NCBI GenBank assembly: GCA_903903635.1
Contig: CAIUZK010000201.1
Location: 1 to 58,075 of the forward strand
DNA length: 58,075 nt
Direction of reading: 5' to 3'
Source of the DNA: an uncultured Bacteroidota bacterium
Lineage (GTDB): Bacteria > Bacteroidota > Bacteroidia > Chitinophagales > Chitinophagaceae
Part shown: positions 26,004 through 34,037 of the stretch, one piece after another
Numbering within the stretch: position 1 is the stretch's first letter
Layout of the letters: each line of letters starts with the position of its first letter
Program-made: the position numbers and the translations under genes
Notes under the pieces: generated by a model
Database searches by the model: none
The model's input: only the letters and a program-made list of their open reading frames with translations
Told to the model about the DNA's origin: nothing

Positions 26004-26346
26004 CAATAATGGAATGTGGAAGATAATGCGTTAATGTGGAGGGAATGCGATAATGTGGTTGAACTCGATAATATGGTGCTAAGTGGTAAGTGGATGGAGT
26101 GGGATCATGTGATAGGAATTCGGGAATTAAGTGATAAAAATAATAAATATTTGGAAATGGAATATTGTGTTGTCTGGAGTATGGAGTGATGAGCCTTGAT
26201 GAAATTAGCATAAGTTAAATACAGCAACAACAGTACATTTACTATTAACGAATACAATTAAATAAACACATAAACACTACCCCACTCTTTGTGCTGTCAG
26301 GGTGCTACCTTTGGGTTTGAAATACCCACCAACTAATATATACTTT
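26004..26346. other. rimM-trmD intergenic region with degenerate short repeats
   Basis: No gene. From about 26010 to 26110 there are imperfect G-rich repetitions on a theme GATAATGTGG (for example CGATAATGTGGTTG and CGATAATATGGTG). A -7-like TACCTTTG occurs at 26306-26313, 33 bp before the trmD ATG. I see no hairpin terminator for rimM. Confidence 0.45.
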
Positions 26347-27027
26347 ATGCGCATAGATATTATTACTGTTTTACCCGAACTACTCGACAGCCCTTTCAGC
26401 CACTCCATTATGAAGCGGGCAAGAGATAAGGGACTGCTGGAGGTATATACCCATAACCTGCGCGATACTACCCCCTACAAGCAGGCGCAGGTAGACGACT
26501 ATCAGTTTGGTGGCGGGGCAGGTATGGTAATGATGCCTGAGCCGCTGGCTATTGCTATAGAGTTATTGCAGAAAGAACGCAAGTATGACGAGGTGATCTA
26601 CATGACACCTGATGGCAAGCTATTTGACCAGAAAACAGCCAATACCCTCTCCCTTAAGGGCAACATCATGATTATTTGCGGGCACTACAAAGGCATAGAC
26701 GAGCGCATTAGGGAGCATTTTGTGACCATGGAAATATCGATAGGCGACTATGTGCTGAGTGGTGGTGAACTGGCTGCAGCGGTGGTAGTGGATGCAGTAG
26801 GCAGGTTATTGCCTGGCGTATTAAGTGATGAGACCTCTGCCCTCTTCGATTCTTTCCAGGATGGTATGCTGGCGCCGCCTGTTTATACCCGCCCGGCAGA
26901 CTTCAGGGGCTGGCAGATACCGGAGGTTTTGCTTTGCGGCGACCCTAAGAAGATTGACAACTGGCGCCATGAGCAGTCGATAAAGCGCACTACCGAACGC
27001 CGGCCAGGGCTGATGAAGGAAGATTGA
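26347..27027 (+). CDS. trmD: tRNA (guanine37-N1)-methyltransferase TrmD
   Basis: An essential enzyme that makes m1G37 in tRNAs and prevents +1 frameshifting. It is a SPOUT-class methyltransferase with the trefoil-knot SAM motifs [12 protein letters not shown] and [14 protein letters not shown]. The N-terminal family start [13 protein letters not shown] and [15 protein letters not shown] are also clear. The length is 226 residues, normal. I start at the ATG at 26347; a 15-residue upstream extension from a TTG at 26302 overlaps the promoter-like sequence and matches nothing in the family. Confidence 0.97.
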   Translation: MRIDIITVLPELLDSPFSHSIMKRARDKGLLEVYTHNLRDTTPYKQAQVDDYQFGGGAGMVMMPEPLAIAIELLQKERKYDEVIYMTPDGKLFDQKTANTLSLKGNIMIICGHYKGIDERIREHFVTMEISIGDYVLSGGELAAAVVVDAVGRLLPGVLSDETSALFDSFQDGMLAPPVYTRPADFRGWQIPEVLLCGDPKKIDNWRHEQSIKRTTERRPGLMKED

Positions 27028-27040
27028 GGGCAAAAACAAA

Positions 27041-27065
27041 GGCCTTCTGCATAATGCAGAAGGCC
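27041..27065 (-). terminator. Rho-independent terminator of the M20 peptidase gene
   Basis: A perfect 11-bp inverted repeat, GGCCTTCTGCA at 27041-27051 and TGCAGAAGGCC at 27055-27065, with a 3-base loop. On the minus strand it is followed by TTTGTTTTTG, so it ends transcription of the peptidase gene. It may also stop trmD transcripts, but the plus-strand side lacks a U-run. Confidence 0.85.
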
Positions 27066-27091
27066 CAGTATAAGTACAAATTCTATATACC

Positions 27092-28462
27092 CTACTTCAC
27101 CGATTCGGCAAAATACTTGTGGAAATACGGTATTGTTTCAATTCCCTTGTAGAAATTGACCACATCATATTTTTCGTTGGGTGAATGTATATTGTCATTA
27201 TCCAGTCCAAAGCCCAGAAGTACTGTTTTCAGTCCAAGGGTCTTTTCGAACAAGGCTACGATCGGGATACTTCCCCCACCCCTTGTAGGTATTGGCTCCT
27301 TGCCAAAAGTGGTTTTAATGGCTTTTGCAGCGGCAAGGTAGGCAGGCGAATCGGTTGGGGTAACAACAGGGTCGCCACCGTGCCCGGGAATCACCTTTAC
27401 ATCCACACATCCGGGAGCTATATTGTTGAGGTGTTTTACTATAAGCGCTGATATCTCGGCAGGTTTCTGGTTAGGAACCAGGCGCATGGTGATCTTGGCA
27501 AATGCCTTGGATGGCAGCACGGTTTTTGAACCTTCGCCCTGGTAGCCACCCCAAATGCCATTGAGGTCAAGTGTAGGTCTTACGCCGGTGCGCTCGAGGG
27601 TTGTATAGCCCTTTTCGCCCCATACATCCTTGATATTCAGTTCTTTTTTATACTCTTCGAGGTCGAAAGGAGCGAGGTTGAGGTTTTTGCGTTCTTCGTC
27701 AGTCAGGTCGATAACTGCATCATAAAAGCCGGGAATGGTAATATGCCCGTTTTCGTCGTGCAGGGAGGCTACCAGTTTACACAGCATATTAAGCGGATTG
27801 GCAACTGCCCCACCATATACACCACTATGCAGGTCCCTGTTAGGCCCGGTCACTTCTATCTCCACCGCAGTCAGCCCCCGCAACCCGCTCTCAATTGAAG
27901 GGTGCTCCATGCTGATCATAGAGGTATCGGAAACCAGAACTACATTGGCCTTCAGTTTTTCCTTATTGTCTTCAAGGAATTTACCGAGGTTTTTAGAGCC
28001 AATTTCTTCTTCACCCTCTATCATGATCTTTACATTGCAGGGCATAGAATTGGTTTTGGCCATAATTTCGAGGGCCTTGATATGCATAAACATCTGCCCC
28101 TTATCGTCGCAGGCGCCACGGGCAAATATCTTGCCGTCCACAATTACAGGCTCAAATGGAGGGCTGGTCCACAAATTAAGCGGATCGGCGGGCTGAACAT
28201 CGTAATGGCCATAAACCAGCACTGTAGGCAGCTTGGGATCTATGATCTTTTCGCCATATACAATGGGGTGTCCGGCAGTGGGGCATATTTCGGCAGTGTC
28301 GCAACCGGCTTTCAGCAGATGCTCTTTTACGGCAGCAGCGCAATTGGCAACATCGCCTTTGTACTTGCTGTCGGCACTCACAGAGGGTATGCGCAGCAGT
28401 CCAAGCAGTTCGTCGAGAAACCGGTCTTTATTTTCGGATTGGTATTCGTTCCAGGTTTGCAT
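27092..28462 (-). CDS. M20-family metallopeptidase (dipeptidase)
   Basis: A 456-residue zinc peptidase of the M20 family, close to cytosolic dipeptidases of the carnosinase/CNDP2 group. Metal ligands and catalytic residues are visible: H86 in VYGHYDVQP, D119 in GACDDKGQ, E152/E153 in EGEEEIGS, D179 in VSDTS and the final His in NIHSPNEKYD. The inserted dimerisation (lid) domain runs from about 200 to 340 (GPNRDLHSGVYGGAVANP). No signal peptide, so it is cytoplasmic; it hydrolyses dipeptides. I use the ATG at 28462; a TTG at 28483 adds seven residues. The gene ends in a strong terminator. Confidence 0.92.
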   Translation of the reverse strand: MQTWNEYQSENKDRFLDELLGLLRIPSVSADSKYKGDVANCAAAVKEHLLKAGCDTAEICPTAGHPIVYGEKIIDPKLPTVLVYGHYDVQPADPLNLWTSPPFEPVIVDGKIFARGACDDKGQMFMHIKALEIMAKTNSMPCNVKIMIEGEEEIGSKNLGKFLEDNKEKLKANVVLVSDTSMISMEHPSIESGLRGLTAVEIEVTGPNRDLHSGVYGGAVANPLNMLCKLVASLHDENGHITIPGFYDAVIDLTDEERKNLNLAPFDLEEYKKELNIKDVWGEKGYTTLERTGVRPTLDLNGIWGGYQGEGSKTVLPSKAFAKITMRLVPNQKPAEISALIVKHLNNIAPGCVDVKVIPGHGGDPVVTPTDSPAYLAAAKAIKTTFGKEPIPTRGGGSIPIVALFEKTLGLKTVLLGFGLDNDNIHSPNEKYDVVNFYKGIETIPYFHKYFAESVK

Positions 28463-28530
28463 GTTTAGAAATTTAGGAGCCAAAAGTAATTGAATACAGG
28501 CAAATGGAATAACACTAAATGACTCGCTGC

Positions 28531-28983
28531 TTAATTATATTTCACATTAAACGTGCCATCAGTCACCGTTATACCCGGGCCTGAGAAATGAAATACTCCG
28601 CCCACGGTACTATCAGTTACTGCCTGAATAGAAATCTGGCCCGAAGTAGCTACTACAGGACTACTGAAAGAGCCATAATCGGTACCATAGAAAGCAGAAT
28701 CATTGGCCTGCGGGATATTATAAGTGCCCCTGTTTTTGAAATTTACAATCCTGAATTCAATGCCTTTGCCTGAAGTATCATAAGAAGAGAATTCCAGAAA
28801 TTCAGGGCCAAATCCGGTGGTGCTAAAAATAGAAACTCCTGAACCCACCCAGGCAGCCCCGTTTACATTAGCAAACATACCCATAGGAATAACAGGATCA
28901 GGACCAGGGTTTGATTTCTTTTTGCAGGCTATCCAATAGAAAGAAAAAGCCAATAGCAGGACGATTACAGACAGTCTTTTCAT
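28531..28983 (-). CDS. Small lipoprotein of unknown function
   Basis: A 150-residue protein with a lipoprotein signal peptide: hydrophobic VIVLLLAFSFYWIAC with the lipobox Cys at residue 20, followed by KKKSNPGPDP. Lys right after the Cys does not suggest retention in the inner membrane. The rest is a beta-rich domain (FANVNGAAWVGSG, NFKNRGTYNIPQANDSAFY, VGGVFHFSG) that resembles small Bacteroidota lipoproteins of the DUF6252 type. No enzymatic motif was seen. It is monocistronic between the peptidase and the SprF-like gene. Confidence 0.75.
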   Translation of the reverse strand: MKRLSVIVLLLAFSFYWIACKKKSNPGPDPVIPMGMFANVNGAAWVGSGVSIFSTTGFGPEFLEFSSYDTSGKGIEFRIVNFKNRGTYNIPQANDSAFYGTDYGSFSSPVVATSGQISIQAVTDSTVGGVFHFSGPGITVTDGTFNVKYN

Positions 28984-29044
28984 AATGCGAAAGTAGTGTA
29001 TAGAATTCCAAATACATATTCATATTCAAAGGAAATCATGCTCA

Positions 29045-30079
29045 CTAGAATCTTGGACACAGAGTTTTCTTATCATAACCCTTGTTCTTTGGGTAGGTCC
29101 CGGATATAACGGCTGTAAGCTCCAGTCCGCCACGCATGTTACTAGCCTCAGTTAGTGTGGAGACGTTTACATCATAACTCAACCCAAAAGAAGTGTTTTT
29201 ATACTTTAATTTTACAGTAGGAATGATCGCATCCTGGTATCTGAAAAACACACCCGCATATAGCGTATAGTCAGGATCTTCGAATGCTGTAAATGACTTA
29301 TAACCGGCTAAACCTCCTATCATTAATTCAAAGTAGGATCCCTGACGGGCGTAATTAAATTGTCCCTGCAGCAGTACTTTGTCATTCAGATCCCTGATCA
29401 TAGCCGCATTGAAATTGAAACGCAGGTTCTGAATGTATTTATAATCCCGGCTATAAGAGAAAGTTGGCTGGGTGAAGTGATAGCCGGAAAAACCAATAAT
29501 ATAAGTTACATCATTCAGATTACCAGGGCTTACATTATAATTAACACCCGCTCCGATATCAACCAAAGACATGCGTGGCAATGGAAGCGTCTCCAGTGTG
29601 GGATTGTTTTGGTCGAAAAAACCATTCTGAAACTGGGCGTTAAATGTGGCCTTTGAAGGGTCGAAGCTATATTGCGAATAACCGCCAATAAACCCGAAAG
29701 ACAAATAGGAATTGTTTCGCTGGTCGAGCGATTTACTGATATTAATGGAGGTATAAAACGATGTGATCTTTTGATTGAGGTCGCCGGCCTCATCCATAAA
29801 CCCCAGCAATCCGAAACTGAAGAAATCGTAAGAATTTCGGCCAAGAGCAAAGCGGTACTCTCCTGCCATGTGAATAGTTTCGTAAGGATTGGTTATGCTA
29901 CTCCATTGTGAACGATAGATACCTGAGAATTTATAATTATCTGAAAATACACCCGTAAGGGCAGGATTGCGCAGCATTGAACTCTCATAAAACTGGGAGT
30001 AATGAATATCAGCTTGTGCCAAAACATGGTCTATCGGCCAGCAGATAATTGTGAATAGGAAAATTAATAAGCCTTTCAT
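29045..30079 (-). CDS. PorP/SprF-family type IX secretion membrane protein
   Basis: A 344-residue outer-membrane beta-barrel of the PorP/SprF family. The signal peptide ends near VLAQ (residue 22). The family start ADIHYSQFYESSMLRNPALTG is unmistakable, and the C-terminal strands GLSYDVNVSTLTEASNMRGGLELTAV are also typical. Such proteins are needed to secrete or anchor a partner T9SS protein; SprF does this for the adhesin SprB. Here the partner is evident: the gene lies 10 bp downstream of the type-B sorting-domain protein at 30090-32042 on the same strand. ATG start at 30079. Confidence 0.93.
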   Translation of the reverse strand: MKGLLIFLFTIICWPIDHVLAQADIHYSQFYESSMLRNPALTGVFSDNYKFSGIYRSQWSSITNPYETIHMAGEYRFALGRNSYDFFSFGLLGFMDEAGDLNQKITSFYTSINISKSLDQRNNSYLSFGFIGGYSQYSFDPSKATFNAQFQNGFFDQNNPTLETLPLPRMSLVDIGAGVNYNVSPGNLNDVTYIIGFSGYHFTQPTFSYSRDYKYIQNLRFNFNAAMIRDLNDKVLLQGQFNYARQGSYFELMIGGLAGYKSFTAFEDPDYTLYAGVFFRYQDAIIPTVKLKYKNTSFGLSYDVNVSTLTEASNMRGGLELTAVISGTYPKNKGYDKKTLCPRF

Positions 30080-30089
30080 GGTGCTACGG

Positions 30090-32042
30090 TCACTTTATAA
30101 TGGTTACACTTCCTTTTTTATTAACCAGGGTGCCATTTTCGCATAATATATCTACTACCCAGACAAACACATCAGGAAGCTGAAGGTTGCCCTGGTAAGT
30201 CCCATCCCAGGCATTTGCTACGTCATTGGCATCTATATTCTCCCTGCTGAACATTAATTCTCCCCAGCGATTATATATTCTGAATGTTTTTACTCTTTTT
30301 GTAAAGGGCCCGCATCGGGGATAAAATACATCATTTACTCCATCGCCATTTGGCGTAAATGAGTTGGGAACAAACACCGAAGGCAGGCAATCGCAGGATG
30401 CGGCTACTTTAAATGTATCAACGCTCATACTGGTACAACTGTCGAATCCCTGTACCCAATATACCCCGGTATCCGACACAGTAAGGCTTGAACCTTTTTT
30501 CCCCGTATTCCAAATGTAATTGGAAAAACCCGCATGGGCGTCAAGTTTAAGGTTGTTGCTCAGGCAAAGTTCAGTCTTTGTGATATAAGTGGTTTTCAAT
30601 GCCGGATTAACCGAAGCGTATTTTCCCAGGAACAGCGATTCGCCAACGGGCTTTGGCAGGGTGTCATTTCCAATAGCAAATGAGTCAATCATATAGTCGC
30701 TGCACATATACACATTTCCGGATCCATCGCAGGCAATTCCATTTTGATCGTCTCCCCCACTTTGAATTGCCGTACTACCATAATAAACACCAGCAGTGGT
30801 GTAGCCGGCAATATAGATCGGATCAACAATTCTTCCGGGAGGCATTAAAATATTACCATCAATATTCAAAGGGCCATACATAGCGCCACTCACCCATACC
30901 AGATCACATTGAGATATTGCTATAGAATAACCCCAGGTGCCCTGGCCGGTATCATTAATATCGTTGATAGTTTTGTACCAATCTACATGATTAGCCGGAT
31001 CAAATTTTGCCAGGTATAAAACCGATACATGGCCGGGATTGGTAATGGTTGTTCCATTGAAAGAAATGCTGGTATCGGTGAAACCTCCTGTCAGGTATAC
31101 ATTATTTGAATTATCTGCGGCAATTCCCGCGGCATATGAATGCCCGGTACCACCACAACCTGAAGCCCAAACAGGATTGCCTGAGGCATCTAACCTTGCA
31201 ATAAAAGCTTCCTGCCCTCCGGAGCTATTTGTTAATACTGAAGATCCGACATTCATAGTTGTCGATCCGTATAAACCAGCAAGATAAATATCACCAGCAG
31301 GAGTAACTGTAATACCATAGGCTTCATCATTCCCGTTACCACCTATATTTTTTGCCCAAACTAATCCGCCGGCAGGATCATACTTAGCTACTAAAATATC
31401 TTTAGTAGTTCCAGACAGATCAGCATTATGCAAAATATTGGGGCCAACAGGCAGAAAAGCCCTGTCAAAGTTGGCTGTAATGTATACATAGTTTGAATTA
31501 TCAACTGCTATGCCACCCGTACCCAATATTTCCGCATTGACCAATGTTACATAATTAGATTGCCCATAACCATCATTCAGAGCCCAGGCAACATTTCCAC
31601 CTGCATCATATTTTGCCAGAAAATACTGCGCTAAAGGAGCCAGCGGATTTGTAAGAATATTACTGCCGATTTGAATCGTGGCACTTGTATAGGTACCGAA
31701 TAAATAAACATTTCCTGAATGGTCGGCTGCTATATTTATAAGATAAGAATTGCCATTTTGAGTTCCCCTGGCCCATAGCAGGTTGCCATTCGGATCATAC
31801 TTTGCCAGAACACTTTGATAACTGCTTAAACCAGTAACAGGTATTACAACTGTACCGAATTTTGATGGCAAATTACCAAAATTAATACCTGCCGCAAACA
31901 CATTTCCCCAGGCATCTGTTGCAACGGCCCACGCGTCCAGGTTGGAACCCGTACTACCCTTACCCCATTGCCATGACTGGGCAAATAAATCACCATGGCA
32001 ACAAAAAGACAAAAACAAAACAATAGTGATGATGATACGCAT
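30090..32042 (-). CDS. T9SS type-B (gliding-motility C-terminal) protein with SBBP repeats
   Basis: A 650-residue secreted protein. The signal peptide occupies about 1-21 (IIITIVLFLSFCCHGDLFAQ). The body from 22 to about 470 is made of SBBP-like beta-propeller repeats (YDPNGNLLWARG, DNSNNVYLTGGF, DGSGNVYMCSDY). A short Ig-like segment (GFSNYIWNTGKKGSSL) follows. It ends in a type-B sorting domain (NSFTPNGDGVNDVFYPRCGP ... FRIYNRWGELMF). The type-B domain sends the protein through T9SS to the surface, assisted by a PorP/SprF partner, which is the next gene after 10 bp. I use the ATG at 32042; an upstream TTG at 32108 is spurious, since the signal peptide starts at the ATG. The likely role is adhesion or gliding, but the target is unknown. 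Confidence 0.9.
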   Translation of the reverse strand: MRIIITIVLFLSFCCHGDLFAQSWQWGKGSTGSNLDAWAVATDAWGNVFAAGINFGNLPSKFGTVVIPVTGLSSYQSVLAKYDPNGNLLWARGTQNGNSYLINIAADHSGNVYLFGTYTSATIQIGSNILTNPLAPLAQYFLAKYDAGGNVAWALNDGYGQSNYVTLVNAEILGTGGIAVDNSNYVYITANFDRAFLPVGPNILHNADLSGTTKDILVAKYDPAGGLVWAKNIGGNGNDEAYGITVTPAGDIYLAGLYGSTTMNVGSSVLTNSSGGQEAFIARLDASGNPVWASGCGGTGHSYAAGIAADNSNNVYLTGGFTDTSISFNGTTITNPGHVSVLYLAKFDPANHVDWYKTINDINDTGQGTWGYSIAISQCDLVWVSGAMYGPLNIDGNILMPPGRIVDPIYIAGYTTAGVYYGSTAIQSGGDDQNGIACDGSGNVYMCSDYMIDSFAIGNDTLPKPVGESLFLGKYASVNPALKTTYITKTELCLSNNLKLDAHAGFSNYIWNTGKKGSSLTVSDTGVYWVQGFDSCTSMSVDTFKVAASCDCLPSVFVPNSFTPNGDGVNDVFYPRCGPFTKRVKTFRIYNRWGELMFSRENIDANDVANAWDGTYQGNLQLPDVFVWVVDILCENGTLVNKKGSVTIIK

Positions 32043-32310
32043 TACCGGGCTTTCTAAAGGTGTACTAAAAGTAATAAAAACTACTTGTAAAGTGGTCTTA
32101 AGCCACATAACATCTTCACAAAATCCGTCGGGCTAAAATTATAAGGTTCAGGTAGGATACTTAATCCACTTTTAAAGACACCAGATTCTAAAAAATGGTT
32201 GGTAATTGAATTGATTTTTTATAACGCCTATCAATCTGATAATTCCGTTTATCTCCTGAAAGATTGAGAATTGAAATTCCCGAAAAAATAAAACAAGCAT
32301 GATATGATTA

Positions 32311-32348
32311 AATAAATAAAGGCCGATTTTCATCAGCCTTTATTTATT
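32311..32348 (-). terminator. AT-rich hairpin terminator after ilvE
   Basis: AATAAATAAAGGC (32311-32323) pairs with GCCTTTATTTATT (32336-32348), a 13-bp stem with a 12-base loop. On the minus strand the second arm ends in a T-rich run, so it would end ilvE transcription. The rest of 32043-32310 holds nothing I recognise. Confidence 0.75.
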
Positions 32349-32363
32349 TATCTAATATTAAGA

Positions 32364-33434
32364 TCACAATTTCAGTGTCCAGCCATGTGTATCTTCCTTA
32401 CGGCCATAACGGATATCAGCAAGTTCCTTTTTAAGCCAGTTGGCAGTTTCCCAGGTTTCAACCGGAGGCAACTCCATTTTATCATCATGGTAAGTAAGCG
32501 CATAAATAGGCGCAATTGACGCTGCGGTACCGGTACCGAATGCCTCTTGTAGTTTTCCTTCTTTATGAGCTGCTTCAATTTCATCAATACTGATCATTCG
32601 CTCTTCCACAATTACACCTTTGTCTCGTAATAAAGCTATTACACTATTTCGGGTGACACCTGCCAATATTGTATCATGGGTAATATCAGGAGTAATTACC
32701 TTACCTCCAATTACGAAAAATACATTCATTGTGCCAATCTCCTGCACATACTTATGCTCAAAACCATCTGTCCACAAAATCTGGTCATATCCCATCTTCT
32801 TAATCTGCATGGTTGGGTACATACTCATGCCATAATTACCGGCAGCTTTTGTAAAGCCAATACCTCCGGGGAATGCACGAACATATTGATCCTGAACATA
32901 GATGGAAACCGGCTTATTATAATAAGGTCCAGCAGGACTGGTGATAATGATAAACAGGAACTTTTCTGCTGGCCTGACTCCTATAAATTCATCTACTGCA
33001 AGCATAAAAGGACGAATGTATAAAGAAGATTCAGCGCCAACAGGTATCCAGTTACGATCCAGGTCTATTAAAGCACGCATACCATCAATAAAAATATCCT
33101 CCGGAACTTCCGGCATTGCCATACGCTCGGCCGAACGGTTCATTCTTTTCCAGTTGTCGTAAGGGCGGAAGATAAGCGGGTTACCATCAGCATCCTTGTA
33201 TGCCTTTACGCCTTCAAATATTGCTTGTCCATAATGAAAAAACGTAGTTGCAGGGCTAAATGTCATGTTATGAAAAGGCATAATCTCAGGCTTCTGCCAG
33301 GCACCATTTTCATACTTAGCTATAAGCATATGGTCAGAATAATTCATACCAAAGTGAATATCTGATGGATCCAGTTCGCTGATTCGGCTTTTTTCTACTT
33401 TTGTAATGCTTATATCTTTTGATGAAACACTCAT
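32364..33434 (-). CDS. ilvE: Branched-chain amino-acid aminotransferase
   Basis: A 356-residue fold-type IV PLP aminotransferase that performs the last step of leucine, isoleucine and valine synthesis, and the reverse step in their breakdown. The Schiff-base Lys is K196 in GGIGFTKAAGNYG. GQAIFEGVKAY (69-79) and the phosphate-binding region DTILAGVTRNSVIALL are standard. ATG start at 33434. The sequence TTTCTTTGC about 36 bp upstream on the coding strand resembles a weak -7 element (TT instead of TA). Long form, as in the mitochondrial-like group. Confidence 0.95.
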   Translation of the reverse strand: MSVSSKDISITKVEKSRISELDPSDIHFGMNYSDHMLIAKYENGAWQKPEIMPFHNMTFSPATTFFHYGQAIFEGVKAYKDADGNPLIFRPYDNWKRMNRSAERMAMPEVPEDIFIDGMRALIDLDRNWIPVGAESSLYIRPFMLAVDEFIGVRPAEKFLFIIITSPAGPYYNKPVSIYVQDQYVRAFPGGIGFTKAAGNYGMSMYPTMQIKKMGYDQILWTDGFEHKYVQEIGTMNVFFVIGGKVITPDITHDTILAGVTRNSVIALLRDKGVIVEERMISIDEIEAAHKEGKLQEAFGTGTAASIAPIYALTYHDDKMELPPVETWETANWLKKELADIRYGRKEDTHGWTLKL

Positions 33435-33574
33435 ATTACCCTGATTAGTTTTTTTTATGGATTACTTTTGCAAAGAAACAATTTTTAACCTTAAATCCCT
33501 AAATGAAGACCTAATAGTTTTTTTAGTATCTTCACTTGAATAATTATTTATATATTTAATATTTTATCATACAG

Positions 33575-34036
33575 ATGAATTTTTTCAATACTAAAATAAT
33601 AACTGCCAAAACAGATAATCTGTGGGCTATTGCAGATGATCTGATATCAGACCTTACTCCAAAACCGGTTTTGGTGATGGCCCTGGACTTTCAACCAGGC
33701 AGCCCTGAAGAAGCTCAATTGAATAAAATGCTTGAAGCATGCGCTTTAAACAAAAGCCAATACAATATAATTAGTCTCAGTGAAGGACAACCCGCTGCAT
33801 GGCATCAATTGAAGCATGCACTCAATCCTAAGATAATATTCCTTCTGGGTGTTACGCCTGCTCAGTTGGGTATTTCTGCATTGTTTGCACTGAATAGCCC
33901 CAACAATTTCGATGAATGCAAGTGGCTGCCGTCTGTATCATTAAAGGTATTATCACAAAATGATCAACTGAAAGCCCAGTTGTGGAATAATGCAATGAAG
34001 CCGGTTTTAAAGGAAAACAAATTCGGACTGCTTTAA
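33575..34036 (+). CDS. Conserved hypothetical protein next to recQ
   Basis: A 153-residue soluble protein of unknown function with no signal peptide. The pattern KPVLVMALDF, PKIIFLLGVTPAQLG, WLPSVSLKVLSQNDQLKAQLWNNA suggests a small alpha/beta fold. The last part faintly recalls the C-terminus of uracil-DNA-glycosylase-fold proteins such as HolD, but I would not assign it. It ends 1 bp before the recQ start, so the two are almost certainly co-translated and may act together in DNA metabolism. ATG start at 33575; AT-rich DNA upstream contains TATATTTA, a partial -7 match. Confidence 0.6.
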   Translation: MNFFNTKIITAKTDNLWAIADDLISDLTPKPVLVMALDFQPGSPEEAQLNKMLEACALNKSQYNIISLSEGQPAAWHQLKHALNPKIIFLLGVTPAQLGISALFALNSPNNFDECKWLPSVSLKVLSQNDQLKAQLWNNAMKPVLKENKFGLL

Positions 34037-34037
34037 A

